Shown: positions 1 to 7,026 of the stretch, in pieces | Position numbering within the stretch: position 1 is the first letter of the stretch | How the letters are laid out: every line of letters begins with the position of its first letter | Source: an uncultured Oscillospiraceae bacterium | GTDB lineage: Bacteria > Bacillota > Clostridia > Oscillospirales > Oscillospiraceae | Length of the DNA stretch: 14,327 nt | Reading direction: 5' to 3' | Assembly (NCBI GenBank): GCA_934630555.1 | Contig: CAKTXB010000025.1 | Coordinates: 1-14,327 of the forward strand | The notes under the pieces: generated by a model | What the model saw: only the letters and a program-made list of their open reading frames with translations | What the model was told of the DNA's origin: nothing | Databases searched by the model: none | Translations under genes and position numbers: made by a program

Positions 1-4
1 ATAG

Positions 5-10
5 TATAAT
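5..10 (+). promoter_or_regulatory. Probable -10 box of the gap promoter
   Basis: A perfect TATAAT lies at 5-10, about 84 bases before the gap start codon. The -35 element would fall left of the window, so only half of the promoter can be seen. Transcription would start near 16-18 and leave a leader of about 77 bases. The assignment rests on the perfect hexamer and its position in front of a gene with its own terminator. Confidence 0.5.
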
Positions 11-55
11 GAAACTGTGTGAGAATGTCGAAAGATGCACACTTACCCGTTAAAA

Positions 56-69
56 ACTGTGCAAACAGT
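56..69 (+). repeat. Short inverted repeat in the gap leader
   Basis: ACTGT (56-60) and ACAGT (65-69) form a perfect 5-bp inverted repeat around a 4-base GCAA spacer, 25 bases before the gap start codon. It could be a small mRNA hairpin just above the ribosome site or an operator half-site pair. Five base pairs is short enough to arise by chance, and I do not recognise it as a known operator. Confidence 0.25.
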
Positions 70-93
70 AATATTGAAATGGAGGAAATTCCA

Positions 94-1125
94 ATGTCTG
101 TTAAAGTTGCAATCAATGGTTTTGGCCGTATCGGCCGTCTGGCTTTCCGTCAGATGTTCGGCGCTGAGGGCTACGAAGTCGTCGCCATCAACGACCTGAC
201 TTCCGCCAAGATGCTCGCGCATCTGCTGAAGTACGACTCCACGCAGGGCAACTATGTTGCGCAGGGCCACACCGTTGATTTCCATGAGGGCGAAGGCGAA
301 GACAACTACATCGTTGTCGACGGCAAGAAGATCGTCATCTACAAGATGCCGAACGCTGCGGATCTGCCCTGGGGCAAGCTGGGCGTTGACGTCGTTCTGG
401 AGTGCACCGGCTTCTACACCAGCAAGGCCAAGGCACAGGCGCACATCGACGCTGGCGCACGTAAGGTCGTCATCTCCGCTCCGGCCGGCAACGACCTGCC
501 CACCATCGTTTATAACGTCAACCACAAGACGCTGACGAAGGAAGACAACATCATCTCCGCTGCGTCCTGCACCACGAACTGCCTCGCTCCGATGGCCAAG
601 GCTCTGAACGACCTGGCACCCATCGAGTCCGGCATTATGTGCACCATCCACGCCTATACCGGCGACCAGATGCCGCTGGACGGCCCGCAGAGGAAGGGCG
701 ACCTGCGCCGTTCCCGCGCTGCTGCCGTGAATATCGTTCCGAACTCCACCGGCGCTGCCAAGGCCATCGGACTTGTCATCCCGGAGCTGAACGGCAAGCT
801 CATCGGCGCTGCCCAGCGTGTGCCGACCCCGACCGGCTCGACCACCATTCTGAACGCGGTCGTCAAGGGCGCTGTCACAGTCGATCAGGTCAACGCCCAG
901 ATGAAGGCGGAAGCCACCGAGTCCTTCGGCTACAACACCGACGAGATCGTTTCCTCCGACATCATCGGCATGCGCTTCGGCTCTCTGTTTGATGCCACGC
1001 AGACCATGGTCCTGCCGCTGCCGAATGGCGACACGCAGGTTCAGGTCGTGTCTTGGTACGACAACGAGAACTCCTACACCTCTCAGATGGTCCGCACCAT
1101 CAAGTACTTCTCCGAGCTGGGCTGA
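94..1125 (+). CDS. gap: Glyceraldehyde-3-phosphate dehydrogenase, type I
   Basis: Cytoplasmic glycolytic enzyme that oxidises and phosphorylates glyceraldehyde-3-phosphate to 1,3-bisphosphoglycerate. The 343-residue length is usual for the family. The N-terminal Rossmann motif NGFGRIGR is at residues 8-15, and the Asp in AINDL, after the second strand, favours NAD+. The active site is SCTTNC with catalytic Cys159. [22 protein letters not shown] and the C-terminal WYDNENSYT are all intact. The start at 94 is chosen because GGAGG (81-85) lies 8 bases upstream; the frame is open back to an ATG at 19, but that has no ribosome site and adds residues foreign to the family. Arginine codons are nearly all CGT/CGC and lysines AAG, unlike the CGG-rich genes downstream, which fits very high expression. 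No pgk or tpiA follows; a terminator closes the unit. Confidence 0.97.
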   Translation: MSVKVAINGFGRIGRLAFRQMFGAEGYEVVAINDLTSAKMLAHLLKYDSTQGNYVAQGHTVDFHEGEGEDNYIVVDGKKIVIYKMPNAADLPWGKLGVDVVLECTGFYTSKAKAQAHIDAGARKVVISAPAGNDLPTIVYNVNHKTLTKEDNIISAASCTTNCLAPMAKALNDLAPIESGIMCTIHAYTGDQMPLDGPQRKGDLRRSRAAAVNIVPNSTGAAKAIGLVIPELNGKLIGAAQRVPTPTGSTTILNAVVKGAVTVDQVNAQMKAEATESFGYNTDEIVSSDIIGMRFGSLFDATQTMVLPLPNGDTQVQVVSWYDNENSYTSQMVRTIKYFSELG

Positions 1126-1153
1126 TCGGCTTCGGGATATACAAAACGATTCG

Positions 1154-1193
1154 CGCGCCCTGGCAGCAATGTCAGGGCGCGTTTTATTTTTTT
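1154..1193 (+). terminator. Rho-independent terminator of gap
   Basis: CGCGCCCTG (1154-1162) pairs perfectly with CAGGGCGCG (1173-1181). A further G-T and C-G pair inside extends the stem to 11 pairs around the loop AGCAAT. The T-rich run TTTTATTTTTTT follows at 1182-1193. It isolates gap from the glycogen operon. Confidence 0.93.
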
Positions 1194-1230
1194 ATGGCGC
1201 AAATATGACGAGTATTTTACCCGAAAGTGC

Positions 1231-1259
1231 TTGAGAATTGCGGCTGGAAACGGTATAAT
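1231..1259 (+). promoter_or_regulatory. Sigma-A type promoter of the glycogen operon
   Basis: TTGAGA (1231-1236, 5 of 6 matches to TTGACA) and a perfect TATAAT (1254-1259) are separated by 17 bases, the ideal spacing. Transcription should start near 1266, leaving a leader of only about 24 bases that holds little more than the glgB ribosome site GGGAGG (1277-1282). I see no other promoter of this quality before 11299, so the six genes are probably one transcript. Confidence 0.85.
1245..1258 (+). promoter_or_regulatory. cre-like sequence (possible CcpA operator) over the glgB -10 box
   Basis: TGGAAACGGTATAA resembles the Gram-positive catabolite-responsive element TGWNANCGNTNWCA, with mismatches at positions 3 and 13. 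The left half TGNAANCG is well kept, but the right half is weak. It overlaps the -10 box, where CcpA binding would block RNA polymerase. Part of the match is forced by the -10 sequence itself, so this is only a candidate. Confidence 0.3.
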
Positions 1260-1289
1260 AGACCAAAGAGATAAACGGGAGGCAGACGG

Positions 1290-3176
1290 ATGAAGCAAGG
1301 ACTTGAAATGTTTCTGGAGCGATTCGGTACGTGTGGGGATGACCATGCGTACGTGCATCTTGGCTGTCATCCAGAGCATCGTGCGGAAGCCGACGGCTAT
1401 CTGTTCCGCGTTTGGGCACCGTGTGCCCGTGCGGTCAGTGTCGTCGGTGATTTTAATTTCTGGAATGTAGAGGATCTGCCCATGCAGCCCATTGGCGGCG
1501 GTGTGTGGGAGGCATTTTCGCACTTTGCAAAGACCGGCGGTGCGTATAAATACTGCGTGACCGGGCAGGACGGGCGGCAGGTATATAAAACCGACCCCTA
1601 TGCACGGCGGTGCGCGGCACTGCCGGAAACATCGGGTCTTGTGACGGATGAGCCTGCGTTTGCGTGGCATGACGGTCTGTATCGCGCGCGGCGAGTGCGG
1701 CAGAACGCGCTGCGGCGGCCGGTGAATATCTATGAGGTCCACGCGGGATCATGGAAAAGGCATGCGGACGGCAGTTATTACAACTATGACGATCTGGCGC
1801 AGGAGCTTATTCCGTATGCCAAGGAAATGGGGTATACGCACATCGAGCTGATGCCCATTATGGAGTTTCCATATGAGCCGTCGTGGGGCTATCAGGTGAC
1901 GGGCTATTATGCGCCCACGCACCGCTACGGCACACCGGAACAGCTGCGGCGGTTTGTGGACGCGTGCCACGCAGCCAATCTGGGCGTGATCCTCGACTGG
2001 GTCCCGGCACACTTCCCAAAGGATGAAAACGGCTTGTTTGAGTTTGATGGCAGCTGCTGCTATGAGCTGTCAGACCCGCTGATGCGGGAGCATCCGGAGT
2101 GGGGCACGCGCATTTTTGACTATGCAAAGCCGGAGGTACGGTCATTCCTCATCTCAAACGCGGTGTATTGGCTGCATGAGTTCCATGTGGACGGGCTGCG
2201 CGTGGACGCGGTGGCGTCCATGCTGTATCTGGACTACAACCGGCGAGAGTATAAGGCAAATAAATTTGGCGGCAAGGAAAACCTGGATGCCATTGACTTT
2301 TTGCGGCAGCTGAACGCGGCGGCATTCCGGGAAAACCCGGCAGCACTGATGATCGCGGAGGAATCAACGGCGTTTCCGCTCATTACAAAGCCGGATTATG
2401 ACGGTGGACTCGGCTTTTTGTTCAAGTGGAACATGGGCTGGATGAACGATATGCTGCGGTATATGACACTTGACCCGCTGTGGCGTAAGGGCAGTCACAA
2501 TGCGCTGACGTTTTCCATGACCTATGCGTATTCGGAGAATTTCATCCTGCCGCTGAGCCATGACGAGGTGGTACACGGAAAATGCTCCCTGATCGGGAAA
2601 ATGCCGGGCGATTACGACAGCAAGTTCGCGAACCTGCGGGTATTCTATGGCTATCAGATGACACACCCGGGCAAAAAGCTCAATTTCATGGGAAATGAGT
2701 TTGCACAGTTTATTGAGTGGAATTACAAGCAGGGGCTGGACTGGGTGCTGCTGGGATATGACCGCCACCGGCAGATGCAGCACTTTGTGCGCATACTGAA
2801 CCACCTGTATCTGGATACGCCCGCGTTATGGGAAAACGACAGCGATTGGGGCGGCTTCCAGTGGATCGCACCGGACGACTGTGACAACAGTGTTATCTCG
2901 TTCCGGCGCATCAGCCGCAAGGGGCAGGAGGTGCTGGTCATCTGCAATTTCTGCCCGGTGCTGCGGGAGGACTACCGACTGGGTGTGCCGAAAACAGGAT
3001 GGTATATACCCATCCTAAACTCAGATGATGAACAGTTTGGCGGCAGCGGCACGAAGCTTGCACCGCTGCATGCGGAAAAGATCCCCTCACACGGGCAGAC
3101 ACACAGTGCGGCATTCTGCGTGCCGCCGATGAGTGTGAGCATATACCGCTACCAGAGAACAAAGCCCGGGAAATAA
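1290..3176 (+). CDS. glgB: 1,4-alpha-glucan branching enzyme GlgB (GH13)
   Basis: Cytoplasmic enzyme that cuts an alpha-1,4 glucan and rejoins the piece through an alpha-1,6 bond, making glycogen branches. It has 628 residues, matching the shorter GlgB form that lacks the extra N-terminal module of the E. coli protein (728). A CBM48-like domain (about residues 20-115, with YLFRVWAP and VVGDFNFW) precedes the (beta/alpha)8 barrel. Four GH13 regions are visible: [15 protein letters not shown] with nucleophile Asp306, IAEEST with acid/base Glu357, and SHDEVVHGK with Asp425. FMGNEFAQ and an all-beta C-terminal domain follow. The start ATG has GGGAGG (1277-1282) 7 bases upstream. It is the first gene of the operon; 70 bases separate it from glgC. 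No signal peptide is seen. Confidence 0.97.
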   Translation: MKQGLEMFLERFGTCGDDHAYVHLGCHPEHRAEADGYLFRVWAPCARAVSVVGDFNFWNVEDLPMQPIGGGVWEAFSHFAKTGGAYKYCVTGQDGRQVYKTDPYARRCAALPETSGLVTDEPAFAWHDGLYRARRVRQNALRRPVNIYEVHAGSWKRHADGSYYNYDDLAQELIPYAKEMGYTHIELMPIMEFPYEPSWGYQVTGYYAPTHRYGTPEQLRRFVDACHAANLGVILDWVPAHFPKDENGLFEFDGSCCYELSDPLMREHPEWGTRIFDYAKPEVRSFLISNAVYWLHEFHVDGLRVDAVASMLYLDYNRREYKANKFGGKENLDAIDFLRQLNAAAFRENPAALMIAEESTAFPLITKPDYDGGLGFLFKWNMGWMNDMLRYMTLDPLWRKGSHNALTFSMTYAYSENFILPLSHDEVVHGKCSLIGKMPGDYDSKFANLRVFYGYQMTHPGKKLNFMGNEFAQFIEWNYKQGLDWVLLGYDRHRQMQHFVRILNHLYLDTPALWENDSDWGGFQWIAPDDCDNSVISFRRISRKGQEVLVICNFCPVLREDYRLGVPKTGWYIPILNSDDEQFGGSGTKLAPLHAEKIPSHGQTHSAAFCVPPMSVSIYRYQRTKPGK

Positions 3177-3200
3177 GCTGAGTTGGAAAATTCATAACAG

Positions 3201-3218
3201 GACGGCTCTGCGGCCGTT
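3201..3218 (+). other. Weak hairpin between glgB and glgC
   Basis: ACGGC (3202-3206) pairs with GCCGT (3213-3217) around a 6-base loop, with a G-T pair outside. No T-run follows, so it is not a convincing terminator. It might cause mild attenuation or mark an mRNA processing site in the longest gap within the operon (70 bases). The rest of this gap holds only the glgC ribosome site. Confidence 0.25.
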
Positions 3219-3231
3219 TGAGAGAAAAGAC

Positions 3232-3237
3232 AGGAGG
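3232..3237 (+). promoter_or_regulatory. glgC ribosome binding site that decides the start
   Basis: AGGAGG lies 9 bases before the ATG at 3247 but only 3 bases before an in-frame TTG at 3241. The spacing favours the ATG, which also gives the N-terminus expected for GlgC. Confidence 0.8.
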
Positions 3238-3246
3238 AACTTGACC

Positions 3247-4431
3247 ATGCATTTTCAAAAGAAACGCTGCGTTGCGATGCTTCTGGCTGGCGGCCAGGGC
3301 AGCCGCCTGATGGTACTGACCGAAAATACGGCAAAGCCAGCTGTGCCGTTCGGCGGAAAGTACCGCATCATCGACTTTCCGCTGTCCAACTGCGTCAACT
3401 CCAAGATCGACACAGTGGGCATCCTGACCCAGTATGAGCCGCTGGAACTGAACGAGTACATAGGCAACGGCCAGCCGTGGGATCTCAACTCGTCGCATGG
3501 CGGCGTGCAGGTGCTGCCGCCGTATGCCAAGAACAAAAACTCGGAGTGGTATAAGGGCACGGCGAATGCCATTTATCAGAACATTCCGTTTATTGACCGG
3601 TACAATCCGGACAATGTGCTCATTCTCTCGGGCGACCATATTTACAAAATGGACTATGCCAAGATGCTCCGTTTCCACGACCAGAACGCGTCGGACTGCA
3701 CGATCGCGGTGCGCGATGTGCCGATGGCGGATGCGCCGCGCTTTGGCATTATGAACACGCGCGAGGATGGGAGCATCTACGAATTTGAAGAGAAGCCAAA
3801 GCAGCCGAAGTCCACGAACGCGTCCATGGGCATTTATGTGTTCAAATGGAGCGTGCTGAAAAAGTATCTGGAAATGGACGAGGCCGACCCAAAGAGCGAG
3901 AATGACTTTGGTAAGAACGTCATCCCGGCCATTCTGCGTGACGGCTATCGGCTGATGGCGTATCGGTTTGAAGGCTACTGGAAGGATGTTGGTACGATCG
4001 ACAGCTTGTGGCAGGCCAATATGGACCTGCTTGGCGACAAGCCGGCATTTGATATTTCCGACGTGAGCGGCGGACGCATTCGTGCCAGAAACGCGGCCAT
4101 GCCGTCAAGCTACATTGCACCGACGGCAGAGCTGAAGGACTGCTTTGTGGCGGAAGGCTGCGAGGTGTTTGGCAGCCTGAAGCACTCAGTGCTTTCTACC
4201 GGCTGCACCGTGGGCAAGGGCGCGGAAATTTCAGACAGCGTGATTATGCCGAATGTGGTGGTAGAAAACGGCGCGATGATCCACAATGCCATCATTGCCG
4301 AGGGCTGCCATATCAAGGCCGGGGCGCGTGTGGGCGCAGCGGCGTCTGGTGCAGCACGGAAGATCACAGTCATCGGCAAGGAGCAGACCATCAGCGAGGG
4401 TGCGGTGGTCGAGGCTGGCACGATCCGATAA
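3247..4431 (+). CDS. glgC: Glucose-1-phosphate adenylyltransferase, catalytic subunit GlgC
   Basis: Makes ADP-glucose and pyrophosphate from ATP and glucose-1-phosphate, the committed step of bacterial glycogen synthesis. It is 394 residues long. The nucleotidyltransferase domain has the full ATP loop [10 protein letters not shown] (GGxGSRL at 15-21), [26 protein letters not shown] with metal-binding Asp130, FEEKPK with Lys183 (the glucose-1-phosphate lysine of the family), and [10 protein letters not shown] left-handed beta-helix of hexapeptide-like repeats fills the C-terminus (about residue 285 onward, e.g. [14 protein letters not shown]). It is followed 24 bases later by glgD. In other Firmicutes GlgC and GlgD form a mixed tetramer with GlgC as the active subunit; the intact motifs fit that. 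Confidence 0.96.
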   Translation: MHFQKKRCVAMLLAGGQGSRLMVLTENTAKPAVPFGGKYRIIDFPLSNCVNSKIDTVGILTQYEPLELNEYIGNGQPWDLNSSHGGVQVLPPYAKNKNSEWYKGTANAIYQNIPFIDRYNPDNVLILSGDHIYKMDYAKMLRFHDQNASDCTIAVRDVPMADAPRFGIMNTREDGSIYEFEEKPKQPKSTNASMGIYVFKWSVLKKYLEMDEADPKSENDFGKNVIPAILRDGYRLMAYRFEGYWKDVGTIDSLWQANMDLLGDKPAFDISDVSGGRIRARNAAMPSSYIAPTAELKDCFVAEGCEVFGSLKHSVLSTGCTVGKGAEISDSVIMPNVVVENGAMIHNAIIAEGCHIKAGARVGAAASGAARKITVIGKEQTISEGAVVEAGTIR

Positions 4432-4455
4432 GAAAAAGGGAGGAGAGCGAACGAT

Positions 4456-5586
4456 ATGGATTCGATGGGTATTATTTTTTCAAATATCTATGACAACAGC
4501 ATGGGCGCATTGACGGCGTTCCGCACCTCGGCCTCCATTCCCTTTGGCGGCCGCTACCGGCAGATCGACTTTATTCTGTCGAATATGTCGAACTCCGGCA
4601 TTCGTGATATTGGCATCATTACAAAGTACAATTACCAGTCGCTCATGGACCACTTGGGCACGTGCGAAGAGTGGGATCTGAAGCTGGGCGACGGCGTGCG
4701 TTTTTTGCCGCCGTATGCCACAGGCCACACGGGTGCGTACCGCGGCAAGCTGGAGGCGCTTCAGACGGCGCTGCCGGTTTTGGAGCGCAACCGCTGCAAA
4801 TATGTGGTACTGTCGGACACAACGGTGCTGTGCTCCATTGACTTTAACGACGTCATTGAGCGGCACGAGGAATCGGGCTGCGACGTGACGGTGGTGGCCA
4901 AGCGCGGCATTGCAGACGGTGTGCGGTGCCAGGATGTGGCGCTGAAGCTGGACGCAGACGGCAAGGTCGTGGATCTGGCCATGGACTATGTTGCGCCGAA
5001 GGACTATGCCGTGGGCATGAGTACGTTTGTGATGCGGCGCGAAAAGCTCATTGAGATCATTTATGAGATGGTGCCGCATGGAAAATATCACTTTGAACGG
5101 GATTTCCTGATGGCATATTTTAACGAGCACCGGCTGAAGGTGAATGTGTACCAGTTCCACAATGTGGCGCTGTTCAACGAGTCGATCGAGGAATACTATG
5201 CGAACAACATGGCCCTGCTGGACGAGTCGGTACGGCACAGTTTGTTCCGCGGCGACATCAGCATTTACACCAAGGTCCGCGATGCTGTGCCGACACGCTT
5301 TGGCAGCCGCGGTCAGGCGGCCAACTGTGTGATCGCAGACGGCTGTCACATCAACGGCTATGCTGAGCACAGTGTGCTGTTCAGAGAAGTTCTGATCGAA
5401 AAGGAGGCGCAGGTGCGCGATTGTATCGTGATGCAGGGCTGCCGCATCGGCAAGGGCGCAAAGCTGCGGTATGTTATTCTGGATAAAAACGTTGTGATCG
5501 CGCCGGGTGCAGAGCTGCTGGGATCGCCGGGCCACCCGTTGGTCATTGGCAAGGGCACACAGATCAGTAAAGGAGCAGGCAGATGA
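4456..5586 (+). CDS. glgD: ADP-glucose pyrophosphorylase regulatory subunit GlgD
   Basis: Paralogue of GlgC, 376 residues, that in Firmicutes pairs with GlgC and changes its activity and affinity rather than catalysing by itself. The fold is kept: SIPFGGRYRQIDFILSN, YNYQSLMDHLG and a C-terminal beta-helix with CRIGKGAKLRYVIL. Catalytic parts are lost: the GGxGSRL ATP loop is replaced by a sequence around NIYDNSMGAL (residues 10-19), the SGDH metal motif reads SDTT (residues 120-123), and no EEKP-type sugar-phosphate motif is seen. The start has GGAGG (4439-4443) 12 bases upstream, slightly long; ATG 4465 (Met4) is a less likely alternative. The stop overlaps the glgA start by 4 bases (ATGA). 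Confidence 0.94.
   Translation: MDSMGIIFSNIYDNSMGALTAFRTSASIPFGGRYRQIDFILSNMSNSGIRDIGIITKYNYQSLMDHLGTCEEWDLKLGDGVRFLPPYATGHTGAYRGKLEALQTALPVLERNRCKYVVLSDTTVLCSIDFNDVIERHEESGCDVTVVAKRGIADGVRCQDVALKLDADGKVVDLAMDYVAPKDYAVGMSTFVMRREKLIEIIYEMVPHGKYHFERDFLMAYFNEHRLKVNVYQFHNVALFNESIEEYYANNMALLDESVRHSLFRGDISIYTKVRDAVPTRFGSRGQAANCVIADGCHINGYAEHSVLFREVLIEKEAQVRDCIVMQGCRIGKGAKLRYVILDKNVVIAPGAELLGSPGHPLVIGKGTQISKGAGR
5569..5586 (+). promoter_or_regulatory. Coupled glgD stop / glgA start with internal ribosome site
   Basis: The glgA ribosome site AAAGGAG (5569-5575) lies inside the last codons of glgD. The junction reads ATGA, with ATG at 5583-5585 and TGA at 5584-5586. Ribosomes ending glgD can restart on glgA, keeping synthase output tied to the pyrophosphorylase. 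Confidence 0.85.
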
Positions 5587-7022
5587 AAATAGCAATGGCC
5601 GCCTCAGAGGCGGCACCCTATCTGAAAACAGGCGGTCTTGGCGATGTGATGCAGGCCCTGCCGCAGGCGCTGGCAAAGCTGCCGAAGCATGAGATCGTAC
5701 TGGTGCTGCCGTATTACGGGGCGATCAAGTATTCCGGCCAGTTTGAAACGGAATTTGTGGGATATTTTGACGTGCCGCTGGCCTGGCGGCGAGAGTATGT
5801 GGGCGTGCTGCGGCTGAAGAGCCGGAAGAAAAAGCTGCGCGTATATTTCATTGACAACGAGCACTATTTCTGCCGCGACGGCGGTATTTACGGCCACGGT
5901 GACGACGGCGAGCGGTTCGCATATTTCAGCAAGGCTGTGCTGGCCACACTCAAATTCATTGGCTTTGAGCCGGACGTACTGCACTGCCATGACTGGCAGA
6001 CGGCGCTTATTCCGCTCCTGCTGAAAACGGAGTATGCCGGGGCGTTTCCGAACACAAAGAGCATCCTGACCATTCACAACATTGAGTATCAGGGCAAGTG
6101 TAATTTGCAGTTCAATTATGATGTGCTGGGTCTGCCGCAGCAGTGTGATGAGATCTTGCGCTTTGACGACTGCACGAACTTTTTGAAGGCTGGCATTGTT
6201 ATGGCCGACCGGGTGAATACCGTGTCGCGGACGTATGCCGAGGAGCTGCAATACGCATATTACGCGCATGGGTTGGCGGATGTTCTGCGCAGCCGCGGCA
6301 GTGCATTTTCGGGCATTACGAACGGCATCGACACACAGCTGTATGACCCGGCCAGCATGAAGGGCATTGCAGAGAACTTTACGCCCGACACAGTGCGCGC
6401 AGGAAAGCTGGAAAACAAGCGTGCCTTGCAAAAGCTGACGGGGCTGCCGCAGGACGACGAGGTGGCGGTGCTGGCCGTAGTGTCACGTCTGGTGGCGCAT
6501 AAGGGCATGGATCTGCTCTGCTATATTGCCGAGCGGCTCATGCAGCGGCGCATCCAGCTGGTCGTGGCCGGTACGGGCGAGGAGAAGTATGAATGGTTCC
6601 TGGCAGGGCTGCAATACCGCTTCCCACAGCAGTGTGCAGCGCGGCTGCAATTTGATCCGCAGCTGGCAAACCTCATTTATGCGGGCGCGGATATGTTCCT
6701 TATGCCGTCAAAGAGCGAGCCATGCGGGCTGGCGCAGCTGATCGCCATGCGATTCGGCACGGTACCGGTGGTGAACGCGACGGGCGGCCTGCGCGACACG
6801 GTGCCGCCGTATAATCCGGAAACGGGAGCAGGCTGCGGGTTTACGTTCCAGAGCTATAACGCCGATGATTTCCTGGCGGCGATCGACCGGAGCCTGCAGA
6901 TGTTCTATGACGAGCCGGAAAAATGGCTGCAGCTGATGCGAAATGATATGGCCGTGGACAGCAGCTGGGAAAAACCCGCGGCAGAATATATGAAACTTTA
7001 TGAAAGTGCGATCAAGGGATAA
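5583..7022 (+). CDS. glgA: Glycogen synthase GlgA (GT5, ADP-glucose)
   Basis: Adds glucose from ADP-glucose to the non-reducing end of an alpha-1,4 glucan in the cytoplasm. It has 479 residues, almost the length of the E. coli enzyme (477). The two-domain GT-B fold shows SEAAPYLKTGGLGDV at the N-terminus (Lys15 of KTGGL contacts ADP-glucose), HDWQTALIP, HNIEYQG, TVSRTYAEEL and NGIDTQLYDP. The C-terminal domain has VSRLVAHKGMDLL, GTGEEKYE and SEPCGLAQLIAMRFGT with catalytic Glu379, then ATGGLRDTV. The start is fixed by AAAGGAG 7 bases upstream and by family alignment. glgP follows after 4 bases. A 7-bp GC hairpin lies just inside the coding region (5598-5614). Confidence 0.97.
   Translation: MKIAMAASEAAPYLKTGGLGDVMQALPQALAKLPKHEIVLVLPYYGAIKYSGQFETEFVGYFDVPLAWRREYVGVLRLKSRKKKLRVYFIDNEHYFCRDGGIYGHGDDGERFAYFSKAVLATLKFIGFEPDVLHCHDWQTALIPLLLKTEYAGAFPNTKSILTIHNIEYQGKCNLQFNYDVLGLPQQCDEILRFDDCTNFLKAGIVMADRVNTVSRTYAEELQYAYYAHGLADVLRSRGSAFSGITNGIDTQLYDPASMKGIAENFTPDTVRAGKLENKRALQKLTGLPQDDEVAVLAVVSRLVAHKGMDLLCYIAERLMQRRIQLVVAGTGEEKYEWFLAGLQYRFPQQCAARLQFDPQLANLIYAGADMFLMPSKSEPCGLAQLIAMRFGTVPVVNATGGLRDTVPPYNPETGAGCGFTFQSYNADDFLAAIDRSLQMFYDEPEKWLQLMRNDMAVDSSWEKPAAEYMKLYESAIKG
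5598..5614 (+). other. GC-rich hairpin just after the glgA start codon
   Basis: GCCGCCT (5598-5604) pairs with AGGCGGC (5608-5614) around a CAG loop, 12 bases after the glgA ATG. At this distance it lies within the footprint of an initiating ribosome and could make new initiation depend on ribosomes arriving from glgD. It also encodes the conserved AASEAA, so it may be a by-product of GC-rich codon choice. Confidence 0.35.
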
Positions 7023-7026
7023 AAAC

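Noticed and set aside
19..93. Longer N-terminus of GAPDH from the ATG at 19
   Set aside because: No ribosome site precedes it, the extra 25 residues are unlike the family, and GGAGG sits correctly before the ATG at 94.
1414..1428. Small stems inside genes (1414-1428 in glgB, 3289-3307 in glgC, 6635-6649 in glgA)
   Set aside because: Six-bp GC stems are common in this composition and here encode ordinary residues; no T-run or suggestive position.
4480..5676. A 398-codon open frame on the minus strand opposite glgD, and other long antisense frames (e.g. 5604-6431, 7900-8724, 10515-11498)
   Set aside because: They lie wholly against well-identified genes, show no family motifs, have low-complexity His/Arg/Gln-rich products, and reflect the scarcity of stop codons opposite GC-rich coding sequence.
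7000..7026. Upstream start of glgP inside the end of glgA
   Set aside because: No ribosome site; AAGGGA is well placed for the ATG at 7027, which gives a normal phosphorylase N-terminus.
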